DNA of 64,000 nt, taken from positions 2,423,501 to 2,487,500 of the forward strand of contig NZ_CP058364.1 of the NCBI RefSeq assembly GCF_013391805.1, given 5' to 3'. Both the position numbers and the translations under genes were made by a program. Below are positions 1 through 9,393 of the stretch, in pieces; the stretch's first letter is position 1; each line of letters begins with the position of its first letter. A model generated the notes under the pieces. It did not search any database. It was not told the origin of the DNA and was given only the letters and a program-made list of their open reading frames with translations. This DNA comes from Galbibacter sp. BG1. Its GTDB lineage: Bacteria > Bacteroidota > Bacteroidia > Flavobacteriales > Flavobacteriaceae.

Positions 1-607
1 CCTTACTTTCTGTAATTTTATTTAACTCTTTTTGTTCCTCAAATATTGGTTTTCTTTTTATCTCTTCTTTGAGTCTTGCTACTTTCTGTCTTTTATATTG
101 AAGTCGATCATATTTTTCTATTAAAGAAACTCTTTCTTTTTCAGATATATTTTGCCATTCTAAACTATTATTAGCTTTAGAAATGACGTTAAAATATTGG
201 CTAGATTTATATGTAATATTACTGTTTGGATTTTTATGAGAAAAATTATTCCAAATTACTTTCTTTTGATTTGAGTATAATGAATTCAGGCTATTTTTTC
301 TTTCAATTGAAAATTTATTCCAATCTCTTTTGGAAATATTTAATCCCACTCTAGTTTCTCTATACTCATTTTCTTTTGAGCGTTGTTTTAATTTCGTTTC
401 ATATGCTTTTTCTTGCTCAGGGGTTATAATACTTAAAAGTATTAACTGAAAAATTGGTAAAATAATTTTAAAGCCTAAAAATATAAATACAAAAAATGCA
501 ATAAAATACAATTCTCCGAAAACTATTATTAAAACTAATGCTTTGATAGTCAGAACCACGCAAATTGCATTTTCATTTTTTTCTATGTATTTATCCAGTC
601 CTACCAT
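1..607 (-). CDS. Membrane protein with long basic C-terminal region, cut by the window edge
   Basis: An open frame starts at the ATG whose complement lies at 605-607 and stays open to base 1, so at least 202 residues are present and the C-terminus is missing. The first dozen residues are polar, then two hydrophobic stretches (about residues 14-34 and 38-62) suggest a membrane hairpin. The rest is rich in Lys, Glu, Asn and Ser and looks partly coiled-coil, so it probably forms a cytoplasmic tail. I do not recognise a family. It lies downstream of the DUF2290/helicase pair on the same strand, separated by about 240 bases, and shares their low GC. No function is assigned. Confidence 0.6.
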   Translation of the reverse strand, partial: MVGLDKYIEKNENAICVVLTIKALVLIIVFGELYFIAFFVFIFLGFKIILPIFQLILLSIITPEQEKAYETKLKQRSKENEYRETRVGLNISKRDWNKFSIERKNSLNSLYSNQKKVIWNNFSHKNPNSNITYKSSQYFNVISKANNSLEWQNISEKERVSLIEKYDRLQYKRQKVARLKEEIKRKPIFEEQKELNKITESK

Positions 608-847
608 TTTTTTGATTTAAATCTAATAAGCTTTTGAAAATATTCAAGAAAATATTTATGAGGTTTGAATAATTATTTTTGCGGGAGGTATTTTATAAAC
701 ATTTGTTAGCGGCCTAGCTTAGAAGTTGTGCGGGATTTCATGGCACTTCACTGTCCTGCTACTGTAAAGTTTATTTATTGTAATCAATTTCCATGTACGC
801 ACTTTAGCCCGAATTATGTATAGGAGCCATTGTTATGCTTCGTTTTT
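608..847. other. Intergenic region with attC-like imperfect hairpin
   Basis: This gap has no convincing gene. Read on the minus strand, the sequence right after the upstream gene begins with GCATAAC. It then carries an imperfect stem: GTGCG and ATGG on one arm, CCAT and CGCAC on the other. Further on there is a second TAACAA motif (GCTAACAAATG). The layout recalls the cassette-border (attC-like) sequences that follow genes in integron-like arrays. The match is by eye only and the classical core is not perfect. Confidence 0.3.
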
Positions 848-1501
848 CTAGTATGTAATATGAAGTAATCTTTTTTCATTATCAGTTGCTAATTCGTCAA
901 AGTTTAAGTTCGACTCTAATTCCGTTTCAAGATTATCTTCAAGAAATTTATAACTGTAAAAGTTTCTTAAGATAAAAGAAACAAATCTTTTTGGTGAAAT
1001 TGGTTTTGTGATTGGAATACGACAATCTTTATAATTGCCAAAAGTGCAATGTACTCTTGGGTGTATTATATCTGTATGAACATCTGAAAAATCAAATCTA
1101 ATAGGAAATATTATAGTCTTTTTATCCAGAATATCCGTAAATAACTCGTTTCCAAAATATAATTCTTCAAATTCTTCAGGATTATCTTGAAACTTCTCAA
1201 AAGTTGGGTTTGGATAAAAACTTAGTATATGACCAACTATATTGTTTCTATGAAATTGGTATTTCATTTGCAATAAAGCTCCATCAAGAAGCATTATGTT
1301 GTAATCTTTTTCATTCACACAAGTATTGTAAATCTTTTCATAGGCTTCGTTCTTTAATGAAAAAGATATGTTTTTATAGTTCTCCCAAACTAATTCATTA
1401 TTTACATATTTTGGAAAGTTTTGATTTATAGAAATACTTTTATTTACCAATAAATTGGTCAAGTTCTTTATTTCTTTATGAATGGCTACCCTATCAGTCA
1501 T
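848..1501 (-). CDS. DUF2290-like protein
   Basis: This 217-residue protein has no signal peptide or membrane segment. The middle contains LLDGALLQMKYQF (near residue 70), IIFPIRFDFSD (near 130), and the stretch HPRVHCTFGNYKDCRIPIT. I recognise these from memory as the conserved core of DUF2290, a family of unknown function; I could not search for it. The start ATG overlaps the 3' end of the helicase gene by 8 bases, so the two are translationally coupled and probably work together. Such pairs of a conserved uncharacterised protein with a superfamily I helicase are common in defence islands, which is the best guess for its role. Confident as a gene, moderately confident of the family. Confidence 0.75.
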   Translation of the reverse strand: MTDRVAIHKEIKNLTNLLVNKSISINQNFPKYVNNELVWENYKNISFSLKNEAYEKIYNTCVNEKDYNIMLLDGALLQMKYQFHRNNIVGHILSFYPNPTFEKFQDNPEEFEELYFGNELFTDILDKKTIIFPIRFDFSDVHTDIIHPRVHCTFGNYKDCRIPITKPISPKRFVSFILRNFYSYKFLEDNLETELESNLNFDELATDNEKRLLHITY

Positions 1502-3608
1502 TAAGTAATTTCTTTATTAGTTCTTGAACCTCATCTGGATAATCTTCTACATAAACCTCTTTTCTCTTTATTTTCTTTAGTATTTCCTGTATTCCAAATA
1601 ATGATTCCAATTCATTTTTTATTTCATCCTCCTCTGTTTTGGTAATGTCTCGATGAATTATATTCATTTTTTCAATTTCCTCTTTTGTTGGATAAATAAA
1701 GTCAAGTTCGAAGTTCTTAGCTTTTACTTTATTGTACTCTTCAATTAGTTTGTCCATTTTATTTCCAACACCAACGACCCTAACCCAAGCTTTACTTCTT
1801 GTGATTGCAGTAAATAATATATTTCTTTTTTTTATTAAGTCTCGATTATTGAAGAGGTTACCAGAATAACAGTCCTGAGAGTTAATTATATAAACCATTG
1901 GGACTTCGTTACCCTTTGCTCTATTAATTCCTGTAAATGTTATCGAATCTTCTTCAAAAAATCTGTTGGCATTAACTGCGCCGGATATATGGCTGTTAAT
2001 TTCCTTTTTCATAAGCTTTGACCTTATCAAGGAAACTTCATCTTTAGTGGTTAAAGCCATAGGATTAATGACTATAATATCATTGTGTAATAATTCTTCT
2101 TCATTCAAATTCTTTTCTATTTCATTTGCAATATATTCAGCTTGTTTGTCTTTGTCTTCAAAAGATTTAAAAACAAGTAAATCATTGATATTTGAATGAG
2201 TTTCTAAATATCTTGGACTAGATTCTTCGCTTCTGCTTAAAATCACATTTGAATGAGGTTTGAACTCACCTTTCTTGATTGAATATCCTACATCTTTCCA
2301 TAATTGCGGCTGGTCAAAGAACTGTACTAAATTCGGATTTGAATTATTTGATTCTCGATAAATACCAAATCCAAGGGAATGTGCTGTGACAAGAAGAGGT
2401 CTTGAATTTCTATAACAAACTTTTAGAATCCTATCATCAAAAGTTTTAGTTTTCGGTATCAAAAATTCTTGAGGATTGGGAAGTGATTCACCCTCATTAA
2501 GTTTTTGTAATTCATCATAAGCATAAATCAATCTTTTGGATGGTGATTTTAGAAGACGATAACAGATATTTAAAAATTCTTCTGATAAATCTTGAGCCTC
2601 ATCTACCAATATTGCATCATATTTCTCCTTGCTTTTTTTTGATTCTTTAATCGCTTTACCACAAGCATATTTAAATGGATTATTTGGATTAGATTTTTTA
2701 GCTCGTCTAAAATCCAAATATTCAGTTTGATTTGTTATGCAGTAATCGTAATAAATTCCTTTTTCATCCTCTTTATCTTTCGAACTGCCCCAAGCGTTAA
2801 CAATTTTTATTTTTTTCCAATTAGGGGTTTCTCTCTTTTTCTCTACACAAAACCGTGTAATTAAATCTCGAAATTGATTTTTAAGTGAACGAGTATTGAA
2901 GGTTATCGCAATATCCCAGTCCGGATTTTGAGTATGAAAATATGCTGCCTTTAATGCAAGTACAATGGTTTTTCCTGAACCTGCAAGACCACGGATTCTT
3001 TGTATTCCTTCAAAGTATTCTATAACAGCTTTCTCTTGGTTCCTGTCTAGAGTCGCGATTGTAGTTTCTAAGTCTCTAACTTTAGCTCCTCTAGAATTTT
3101 CTTTTTTAATTTCTCTAGTTGAAACCTTTTTTAAACTAACTACAGATTGTAGAATTGAAAGTACTTTTGTAAATAGTTGATTGTTTTTCCAAACATTCCT
3201 CTTTTGAATAAATTCGTTTAAATCATCCGTACTCGAAACTAAAAACTCTTCTAAGTTCGTTTCACAAAGTTCACCAGCATAACTTATGACTTCGATGTTA
3301 ACTAGAAACTCTCTTCTTCCTTTTTTTAATTCTGGATATGCGATTAATTGAGATTCTATCTTACTAAATATTATATCTTGTCGAGAAGTAAAATTGTCTA
3401 GTTCTTCAATCTTTTCGATTAAGTCAAATATTATAATTCCATATTTTTCAGATATCCAAAGTGCATCTACGGTCACACTATCATCTCCAGTAAATAGGAT
3501 TGGGTAACCAATGTACAAATACCCATCAAAATCAGATTGTTCAAAGAAATCAACAAGTATTTTGCTTGTAACGTGCTTTTTTGTAATTCCTTTGTTTATT
3601 TCTATCAT
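1494..3608 (-). CDS. Superfamily I (UvrD/Rep-like) DNA helicase with NERD-like N-terminus
   Basis: This 704-residue protein carries helicase motif I (GLAGSGKT, residues 207-214), motif II/Walker B (VDEAQD, about 335-340), and late motifs NRAKGNE and TAITRSK that resemble motifs V and VI of UvrD-like enzymes. It should therefore translocate on single-stranded DNA or RNA using ATP. Residues 45-66 (VDALWISEKYGIIIFD) resemble the core of NERD nuclease-related domains, but the E-x-K pair expected there is not intact, so nuclease activity is doubtful. It is the first gene of a leftward pair with the DUF2290-like gene. A TAnnTTTG promoter box lies about 60 bases upstream of the ATG. The gene context suggests genome defence, by inference only. 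Confidence 0.85.
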   Translation of the reverse strand: MIEINKGITKKHVTSKILVDFFEQSDFDGYLYIGYPILFTGDDSVTVDALWISEKYGIIIFDLIEKIEELDNFTSRQDIIFSKIESQLIAYPELKKGRREFLVNIEVISYAGELCETNLEEFLVSSTDDLNEFIQKRNVWKNNQLFTKVLSILQSVVSLKKVSTREIKKENSRGAKVRDLETTIATLDRNQEKAVIEYFEGIQRIRGLAGSGKTIVLALKAAYFHTQNPDWDIAITFNTRSLKNQFRDLITRFCVEKKRETPNWKKIKIVNAWGSSKDKEDEKGIYYDYCITNQTEYLDFRRAKKSNPNNPFKYACGKAIKESKKSKEKYDAILVDEAQDLSEEFLNICYRLLKSPSKRLIYAYDELQKLNEGESLPNPQEFLIPKTKTFDDRILKVCYRNSRPLLVTAHSLGFGIYRESNNSNPNLVQFFDQPQLWKDVGYSIKKGEFKPHSNVILSRSEESSPRYLETHSNINDLLVFKSFEDKDKQAEYIANEIEKNLNEEELLHNDIIVINPMALTTKDEVSLIRSKLMKKEINSHISGAVNANRFFEEDSITFTGINRAKGNEVPMVYIINSQDCYSGNLFNNRDLIKKRNILFTAITRSKAWVRVVGVGNKMDKLIEEYNKVKAKNFELDFIYPTKEEIEKMNIIHRDITKTEEDEIKNELESLFGIQEILKKIKRKEVYVEDYPDEVQELIKKLLND

Positions 3609-3668
3609 TCAGTCTTTTTTAAATGAAGCACAACGGTTGCATTTAACACTGTTGCACATATATACTTT

Positions 3669-3676
3669 CAAATATA
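3669..3676 (-). promoter_or_regulatory. Bacteroidota-type -7 box for the helicase operon
   Basis: On the minus strand this reads TATATTTG, an exact match to the Bacteroidota -7 consensus TAnnTTTG, about 60 bases upstream of the helicase ATG. No clear TTTG at -33 was seen. Between it and the gene lies GTTGTGC (minus strand, near 3628), a possible cassette border matching the GCATAAC after the DUF2290 gene. Confidence 0.4.
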
Positions 3677-3787
3677 GTATAAAATTAAATACGGTTTTTG
3701 GATGCACATTTTAGAAGTCTATAAGGATATATTCTAAATTAAAAAACCAATAACATTGGATGGCAAATAATTATACAGTCATTATTT

Positions 3788-4123
3788 TTAGCTTTGTGAT
3801 GTTTTCTTCTTTTTAAAATCCTGTATTTCGCGATCCCTCAAAGAATCATATATCTTTGAAAAATCATTCAATTTATGCCCCATCGCTTCAATAATCAAAA
3901 ACAATGTGGTTGCGTTCGGGCTAGATTTAGCATTAAAAATATCCGTAACCGTAGCTTTTCTAATCCCGGCATTTAAAGCAATTGTATTGTAGCTGTTGCC
4001 CACCAAATCTTTTTCATCCTTAGTAAGTAGCTTACTCTTTTGTAAAAGGATTTTTAAGCTAATTGCAATTCTAATTTTTATATTTTCCTGTAGTCCACTT
4101 TCCACATATGCAATTAACTTCAT
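3788..4123 (-). CDS. Small XRE/Cro-type HTH regulator
   Basis: This 111-residue protein contains a helix-turn-helix in its second half: NSYNTIALNAGIRKATVTD reads as the turn and recognition helix, followed by TTLFLIIEAMGHKL, typical of XRE-family DNA-binding domains found in antitoxins and phage-type repressors. The tail is strongly basic. No toxin-like partner lies beside it. A perfect 11-bp inverted repeat (4130-4165) sits immediately upstream of its start, so autorepression is likely. The same palindrome overlaps a rightward promoter, and the protein may therefore also control the structured transcript to its right. The gene call is solid; the target is inferred. Confidence 0.75.
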   Translation of the reverse strand: MKLIAYVESGLQENIKIRIAISLKILLQKSKLLTKDEKDLVGNSYNTIALNAGIRKATVTDIFNAKSSPNATTLFLIIEAMGHKLNDFSKIYDSLRDREIQDFKKKKTSQS

Positions 4124-4129
4124 AACAAA

Positions 4130-4165
4130 TAAATTATCGGTACGCTTGACCGTTCCGATAATTTA
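4130..4165. promoter_or_regulatory. Inverted-repeat operator beside the XRE gene
   Basis: TAAATTATCGG (4130-4140) and CCGATAATTTA (4155-4165) form a perfect 11-bp inverted repeat with a 14-base spacer. It begins 6 bases upstream of the XRE gene start codon and overlaps the TTG element of a rightward promoter. That is the expected place for an autoregulatory operator. Confidence 0.5.
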
Positions 4166-4176
4166 TATTATATTTG
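4146..4176 (+). promoter_or_regulatory. Rightward promoter, TTG-N20-TATATTTG
   Basis: TTG at 4146-4148 and TATATTTG at 4169-4176 are spaced 20 bases apart, fitting the Bacteroidota promoter pattern. A second TATATTTG lies at 4211-4218. No protein gene starts downstream before 4952, so the transcript would first contain the hairpin at 4264-4375. Confidence 0.4.
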
Positions 4177-4263
4177 GCATTGTATCTCAAATAGATACAT
4201 ACTATTGTTATATATTTGCAATTCTTCAAATAAAAAATATTAGAAGCAATTGCTTTGAATCTC

Positions 4264-4375
4264 GTTCTCAAAAACTGGCGTTTTTAAATTACCACGAGAT
4301 AGTAAGCAGATTGCTCACGACCGCGGGCGTGGGCTCTCTTATTCGTGGTATGGGTACCGCCAGTGCCTTGAGAAC
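4264..4375 (+). ncRNA. Nested stem-loop of about 110 nt, possible structured RNA or small palindromic element
   Basis: Three arms pair in nested order: GTTCTCAA (4264-4271) with TTGAGAAC (4368-4375), ACTGGCG (4274-4280) with CGCCAGT (4358-4364), and TACCACGA (4290-4297) with TCGTGGTA (4343-4350). Inside is a GC-rich loop with further short pairings (AGCA/TGCT; CACG/CGTG). The GC-rich core stands out from the AT-rich surroundings. A promoter box lies upstream. It could be a regulatory or antisense RNA, a REP/MITE-like palindrome, or a folded recombination site. I do not recognise a named RNA family. Confidence 0.4.
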
Positions 4376-4951
4376 AATGAGTTGAGTTTCGCGCCCAATT
4401 TTATTAGGTAACTCTTCTGTTCTTAGCTTTTGTTACTATCTTTTAAGAAGTTTTGCCGTAAGAAATGGTTTGTTTATGAAAAACCAATATGAAAACAATA
4501 TAAAGGAAATAGGGGGAAAGCTAATAAGGGCGCAGTACAATGTGACCTTTACCATATATTCCATTCTTTTTCCTAAAAAACCAAAATGTCCAATATAGGA
4601 TATTTTTCAGTGTTACGGGAGTGACGTTATACCTTCTGCGTATGCAGAAATCTTGCATTGTATTGTTATGATATGATGACCGGTACTTAGAAATTCTTTT
4701 TTCTCCCGTAATGAACGTCCACACATTATCACGGTATCCGGCCGTGTCACGAGTAAGCATTTAATTTTATTAGTTCCCCTATGCCCTGCATTAAGAGGTA
4801 TATAGCATGTTATACCCCTAGAATGTAATCTATTTTTATTTTGTTAAAAATGGAAATGGATATAAACAAGAAGACCTTCCGCAGTTGTTGGAGACTTTCG
4901 GAAGGCCTTGGTATCAATTAAACGATGTCTAACTAATAACAATTCAAAATT
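4376..4951. other. Non-coding stretch upstream of the SusC operon
   Basis: No convincing gene is seen; the short leftward frame at 4521-4760 has no recognisable content. Near the SusC start there is a hairpin, GACCTTCCG (4873-4881) with CGGAAGGCC (4899-4907), loop 17 bases, not followed by a T run. It could be a leader structure of the SusC mRNA. Confidence 0.4.
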
Positions 4952-7900
4952 ATGCAAAAAAAATGTGTAATAAGGAGTAGGTGCCTACTATTTTGGGTGC
5001 TACCTATCCTTTTTTTAATCGTGCATTCCGTAATGGGGAATGCAGACAGTAAATTCCTCAAATTTGATTTAGCTATTTTTCAACATCAGGTCAAGGGGCT
5101 GGTCACCGATAGCAATGGAATCCCCATCCAGGGGGTGAACGTTGGGGTAAAGAACACCGCCCACGGTACTTTCACAAACAATGAGGGCGTTTTTACCATC
5201 GATGCCGGCCCTACTGATGTTCTGACTTTTAGCTATATCGGTTTTAAAACAAAAGAAATCCCTCTTGGGGATGACTTGGAAGTAACCGTGGTTCTGGAAG
5301 AGGATATTACCAATCTCGGGGAGGTTACAGTCAATGCCGGCTACTATACCGTTTCCGAGCGCGAGCGGACAGGGAATATAGCAAAGGTAACCGCAGAGGA
5401 AATAGAGCTGCAACCCGTATTAAGCCCCATACAGGCATTGCAGGGGCGTATGGCGGGCGTTGAAGTTATTCCCGGGGGAAACCAGCCTGGGATGGCGTCG
5501 ACCATACGCATCAGGGGACAGAACAGTTTGCGTGATGAAGGGAATTACCCCCTATATATTATCGATGGGGTGCCAGTGAATTCAGCTCCAGTGGAAAGTA
5601 ATAGTTTGCTTGGGAGTACCGGAATAGACCCTTTAAACACGTTGAATTTATCCAATATTGAAAGTATAGAGGTATTAAAGGATGCAGATGCCACGGCCAT
5701 CTATGGTTCCCGAGGGGCCAATGGGATCATTTTAATTACGACCAAAAAGGGGCGGCAAGAAAAAACAGCTATAGAGGCCCGTATATATACTGGAATGGCC
5801 ACACTTCCTAATCGGATAGATTTACTTACTACAGAACAGTACCTACAAATTAGAAGGAAAGCCTTTGAAAATGACGGGATACAACCCAATGAATCCAACG
5901 CTCCCGATTTAAAACTTTGGGACCAAAATAGGTATACCGATTGGCAGGATTACTTTTTTGGTGGGACTTCCCCCATTACCGATGTAAATTTGGCAGTATC
6001 AGGAGGCAATGAAAATACATCCTTTCGCTTGGGGGGCTCTTACCATACGCAAGGTTCCATTTACCCCGGTGACTACGATTACAATAAAGTAACTGCGGGC
6101 TTGAACCTGAACCATACCTCCGATAATAAAAAACTGGGTATAGACCTTTCTGTGAATTATGGTGTGGATACCAACAATTTGGTAGGAGCAGTCAATCTAT
6201 CGAGTAGCATCTTTGGGATACCGCCGAATGCCCCACCTATTTTTAACGATGATGGTAGCCTACATTGGGAAGAATGGAGTATGGCCCGGTTGAGCAATCC
6301 ATTACAGGGATATTTTAATACCAGCACGACCACGATAAATAACCTAGTATCCAACCTTGGGATCTCCTATGAAGTCCTATCCGGCCTAAGCATCAAAACA
6401 AACATGGGATATACCTATTACAATAGCGATGAATTGATGAAATTGCCCCGCCGCTCCTATAATCCTGCCTGGTGGACTTTTCTTGACCACCGTTCCCTAC
6501 ACCTGAAATCCGAACGGAAATCCTGGATCATAGAACCGCAGTTAGTGTATAACAAACAAATAGGAAAAGGGAGAATTGAGGCCATTTTGGGGGGTACCTT
6601 CCAAGAAAGGGCAGCCAATAGCATAGGAATGGAAGCGATAGGATATATAGACGAGTCGCTTATCGGAAACCTATCGGCGGCCGAGCGTTTGGATAACGGT
6701 ACCAGTCGGGATACAGAGTATAGATATAGCGCTGTTTTTGCACGTCTGGGGTATAACTGGGACCGAAAATACTATATCAACCTTACCGGTAGGAGGGATG
6801 GTTCCTCCCGTTTTGCTTCAGGTAACCGTTTTGCCAATTTTGGGGCTATCGGTACTGCATGGATCTTCTCCGAAGAACCTTTTATAAAAAGACATTTACC
6901 ATTTTTAAGTTTCGGTAAATTTCGGGGCAGCTATGGTACAACTGGAAATGACCAGATACCGGATTATGGGTATCTCGACGCCTACGAGGCTACTAGGGGA
7001 CCGGGCGGATTATATCCCACGCAATTGTACAATCCCGATTATTCCTGGGAAGTGAACAAAAAATTGGAGGCGGCCGTTGAACTGGGGTTCCTCAAAGATC
7101 GGATCAATGTTGGGGCAAGTTGGTACAGGAACCGCTCGTCCAACCAATTGGTGGGGCTCTCACTTCCGGGGACTACCGGGTTTGCATCCGTACAGGCTAA
7201 TTTGCCCGCTACCGTGGAGAATAAAGGTTGGGAGATAGAACTGTCCACCCTGAATGTTTCAAATGGAAATTTTCAATGGCAGACTTCCTTTAATATTACT
7301 TTTCCCAAGAACAGATTGCTCAGCTATCCCAATATTGAACAATCCCCGTATGCCAATGTCTACCGTGTCGGGCACCCATTAAATATAGACCTTCTCTATC
7401 GGTACGAAGGCATCGATCCAGTAACAGGCCTGTACAGCATTGCCGATATCAACGGGGACGATAGGTTGGATTATTTGGACCGGGTGGTGATCAAGGATGT
7501 CGATAGAAAGTTTTATGGCGGTATCAACAACCAATTGAATTTTAAGGATTTTTCAGTACAGTTTTTATGGGAATTCGTAAAACAGGAAGGGAAAATAGGT
7601 TCCCTGTTCGATGCAGGCCAAATGCGCAACCAGCGTGCAGAAGTATTGCAGGCACTGGAGGACGGGAGCGAGTTCCAACGGATATCAACCCAAATAGAAG
7701 CACTCATCGCCAATTCCAATGTTATCAATACCACGTTCCCGTATGAAGATGCCTCTTTCCTTCGTTTAAAAACGCTCTCCATCGGATACCTTTTGCCAGC
7801 GGATATAATGGAGACAGTAGGGGTAAATACCTGTAAGCTTTTTTTGACCGGCCAAAACTTGATTACCATTACCGGTTATACCGGGATGGATCCTGAGACC

Positions 7901-7966
7901 CCAGGACTGGGAACATCATTTGCCGGACTGCGCACCATAAGCTTGGGAGTGGAAGTTAAATTTTAA
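4952..7966 (+). CDS. SusC/RagA-type TonB-dependent outer-membrane transporter
   Basis: This 1004-residue protein has an N-terminal signal segment (residues 1-30), then a carboxypeptidase-regulatory-like beta-sandwich (VKGLVTDSNGIPIQGVNV through FSYIGFKTKEI, about 47-105). A TonB plug with ALQGRMAGVEV and the SusC signature LYIIDGVPVN follows, and a long barrel ends in an aromatic residue (GVEVKF). It imports a substrate through the outer membrane with energy from TonB and works with the SusD-like lipoprotein 12 bases downstream. The adjoining M16 peptidase suggests an oligopeptide rather than a glycan substrate; no glycoside hydrolase is nearby. Length is normal for the family. Family assignment is firm, the substrate is inference. 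Confidence 0.95.
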   Translation: MQKKCVIRSRCLLFWVLPILFLIVHSVMGNADSKFLKFDLAIFQHQVKGLVTDSNGIPIQGVNVGVKNTAHGTFTNNEGVFTIDAGPTDVLTFSYIGFKTKEIPLGDDLEVTVVLEEDITNLGEVTVNAGYYTVSERERTGNIAKVTAEEIELQPVLSPIQALQGRMAGVEVIPGGNQPGMASTIRIRGQNSLRDEGNYPLYIIDGVPVNSAPVESNSLLGSTGIDPLNTLNLSNIESIEVLKDADATAIYGSRGANGIILITTKKGRQEKTAIEARIYTGMATLPNRIDLLTTEQYLQIRRKAFENDGIQPNESNAPDLKLWDQNRYTDWQDYFFGGTSPITDVNLAVSGGNENTSFRLGGSYHTQGSIYPGDYDYNKVTAGLNLNHTSDNKKLGIDLSVNYGVDTNNLVGAVNLSSSIFGIPPNAPPIFNDDGSLHWEEWSMARLSNPLQGYFNTSTTTINNLVSNLGISYEVLSGLSIKTNMGYTYYNSDELMKLPRRSYNPAWWTFLDHRSLHLKSERKSWIIEPQLVYNKQIGKGRIEAILGGTFQERAANSIGMEAIGYIDESLIGNLSAAERLDNGTSRDTEYRYSAVFARLGYNWDRKYYINLTGRRDGSSRFASGNRFANFGAIGTAWIFSEEPFIKRHLPFLSFGKFRGSYGTTGNDQIPDYGYLDAYEATRGPGGLYPTQLYNPDYSWEVNKKLEAAVELGFLKDRINVGASWYRNRSSNQLVGLSLPGTTGFASVQANLPATVENKGWEIELSTLNVSNGNFQWQTSFNITFPKNRLLSYPNIEQSPYANVYRVGHPLNIDLLYRYEGIDPVTGLYSIADINGDDRLDYLDRVVIKDVDRKFYGGINNQLNFKDFSVQFLWEFVKQEGKIGSLFDAGQMRNQRAEVLQALEDGSEFQRISTQIEALIANSNVINTTFPYEDASFLRLKTLSIGYLLPADIMETVGVNTCKLFLTGQNLITITGYTGMDPETPGLGTSFAGLRTISLGVEVKF

Positions 7967-7978
7967 AAACAGAAAGAT

Positions 7979-9379
7979 ATGAAATCAATAATATACATAA
8001 AACGGATTGTTGCCATCACTATTTATTGCTGTTTGTTTTCCTGTGAGGATTTTGTTGAAGTTGATGTGCCAAATTCCAAAATAGTAAGTGAAACGGTATT
8101 TAATAATGACGAAACTGCCATAGCTGCCATGAAAGGCATCTATAATGAACTGTACCGGGCTTCCTTCAGTAGGGGAGATAGAACCAGTGTTACGGTTTTA
8201 AGCGGCCTGTCCTCCGATAATTTGGAAGTTATAGGGACCAATAATCTAAGTGAATTGGAATTCGGACAAAATGAAATCCTGCCCTCCAATGCAAATAACC
8301 TTGATCTATGGTCCAGTGCCTATAATATCATTTATATGGCGAATTCACTTTTGGAAGGAGTGGAAAATTCCCAAAATATGACAGCTATCGTTTCCGATCG
8401 GTTAAACGGAGAAGCAAAATTTGTACGGGCGTTCGCCTATTTCTATCTGGTAAATCTATATGGAGAGGTACCATTGATATTGACCACCGATTACCAAAAA
8501 AACGCTACAGCCGAAAGGACGCCCATCGATCGTATCCAGGAGCAGATAATAGCTGATCTAAAGCAAGCCTCCGAGGTATTGGAGGACAGCTACATGGATG
8601 GGGAACGTACCTATATCAACAGCTATGTTGCCAAGGCGCTATTGGCCAGGGCCTATTTGTACCAAAAAGAATGGATGGAAGCTGAAAGCCTCAGTAGTGA
8701 GGTGATAGTGCAAACAGCAACCTACGATATACTAAAGGATTTCGATCAGGTTTTCTTGGCCAATAGCCAGGAAGCGATTTGGCAGCTATCCCCATTGGGA
8801 AGGGGCAACAGTTTTACCAATACCAATGAAGGCGATATGTTTATATACGATACACAGTCCATTACTGCCCGTTTTAAACTATCCGATGATTTGGTCGATA
8901 GTTTTTCGGAAGGGGATAAACGCCTTTTGAATTGGATCGGCTACAATGGGGAGAGGGGCCTATATTTTTCCCATAAATACAAAATCAGGAACAGCACTGC
9001 GCAGGTAACCGAATATTCCATGGTACTGCGTTTGGCAGAACAGTTTTTGATACGTGCCGAAGCAAGGGCCATGCAAGGGAAATTGGCAGCTGCTATTGCA
9101 GATGTGGACATTATACGTGGTAGGGCGGGAATACCTCTGATCGCTACTGCAAATCCCGGTATTAACAAGGAGGCACTCCTTGATACCATTTTAAAGGAAA
9201 GAAGAAGGGAACTGTTTACAGAATGGGGACATCGATGGAACGATATAAGGCGAAATGAAATGGCAAGTGAAGTATTTGGAGCTAAAAACCCATTATGGGA
9301 AGATACAGATATACTGTACCCTATCCCGGAAGGGGAACGTGAAAAGAACCCAAACCTTGAACAAAACACAGGATATTAA
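7979..9379 (+). CDS. SusD/RagB-like outer-membrane lipoprotein
   Basis: This 466-residue protein starts with a lipoprotein signal peptide ending in LFSC, lipidated Cys at residue 22. The rest has the SusD pattern: helical repeats with KFVRAFAYFYLVNLYGEVP (near 140-160), AKALLARAYLY and the C-terminal LKERRRELFTEWGHRWNDI. SusD-like proteins cap the SusC barrel at the cell surface and bind the substrate. The gene follows SusC after 12 bases and precedes the M16 peptidase by 14, so the three form one operon. Assignment is firm; the ligand cannot be told from sequence. Confidence 0.95.
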   Translation: MKSIIYIKRIVAITIYCCLFSCEDFVEVDVPNSKIVSETVFNNDETAIAAMKGIYNELYRASFSRGDRTSVTVLSGLSSDNLEVIGTNNLSELEFGQNEILPSNANNLDLWSSAYNIIYMANSLLEGVENSQNMTAIVSDRLNGEAKFVRAFAYFYLVNLYGEVPLILTTDYQKNATAERTPIDRIQEQIIADLKQASEVLEDSYMDGERTYINSYVAKALLARAYLYQKEWMEAESLSSEVIVQTATYDILKDFDQVFLANSQEAIWQLSPLGRGNSFTNTNEGDMFIYDTQSITARFKLSDDLVDSFSEGDKRLLNWIGYNGERGLYFSHKYKIRNSTAQVTEYSMVLRLAEQFLIRAEARAMQGKLAAAIADVDIIRGRAGIPLIATANPGINKEALLDTILKERRRELFTEWGHRWNDIRRNEMASEVFGAKNPLWEDTDILYPIPEGEREKNPNLEQNTGY

Positions 9380-9393
9380 TTCGATAAAAAACA

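Noticed and set aside
3996-4385. Rightward frame of 129 codons overlapping the XRE gene
   Set aside because: It runs antisense through the XRE gene and its end is explained by the GC-rich hairpin at 4264-4375.
4521-4760. Leftward frame of 79 codons upstream of SusC
   Set aside because: No family resemblance, unusual composition and no promoter; treated as non-coding.
4873-4907. Terminator upstream of SusC
   Set aside because: A 9-bp stem exists but no T run follows on either strand; noted only as a possible leader hairpin.
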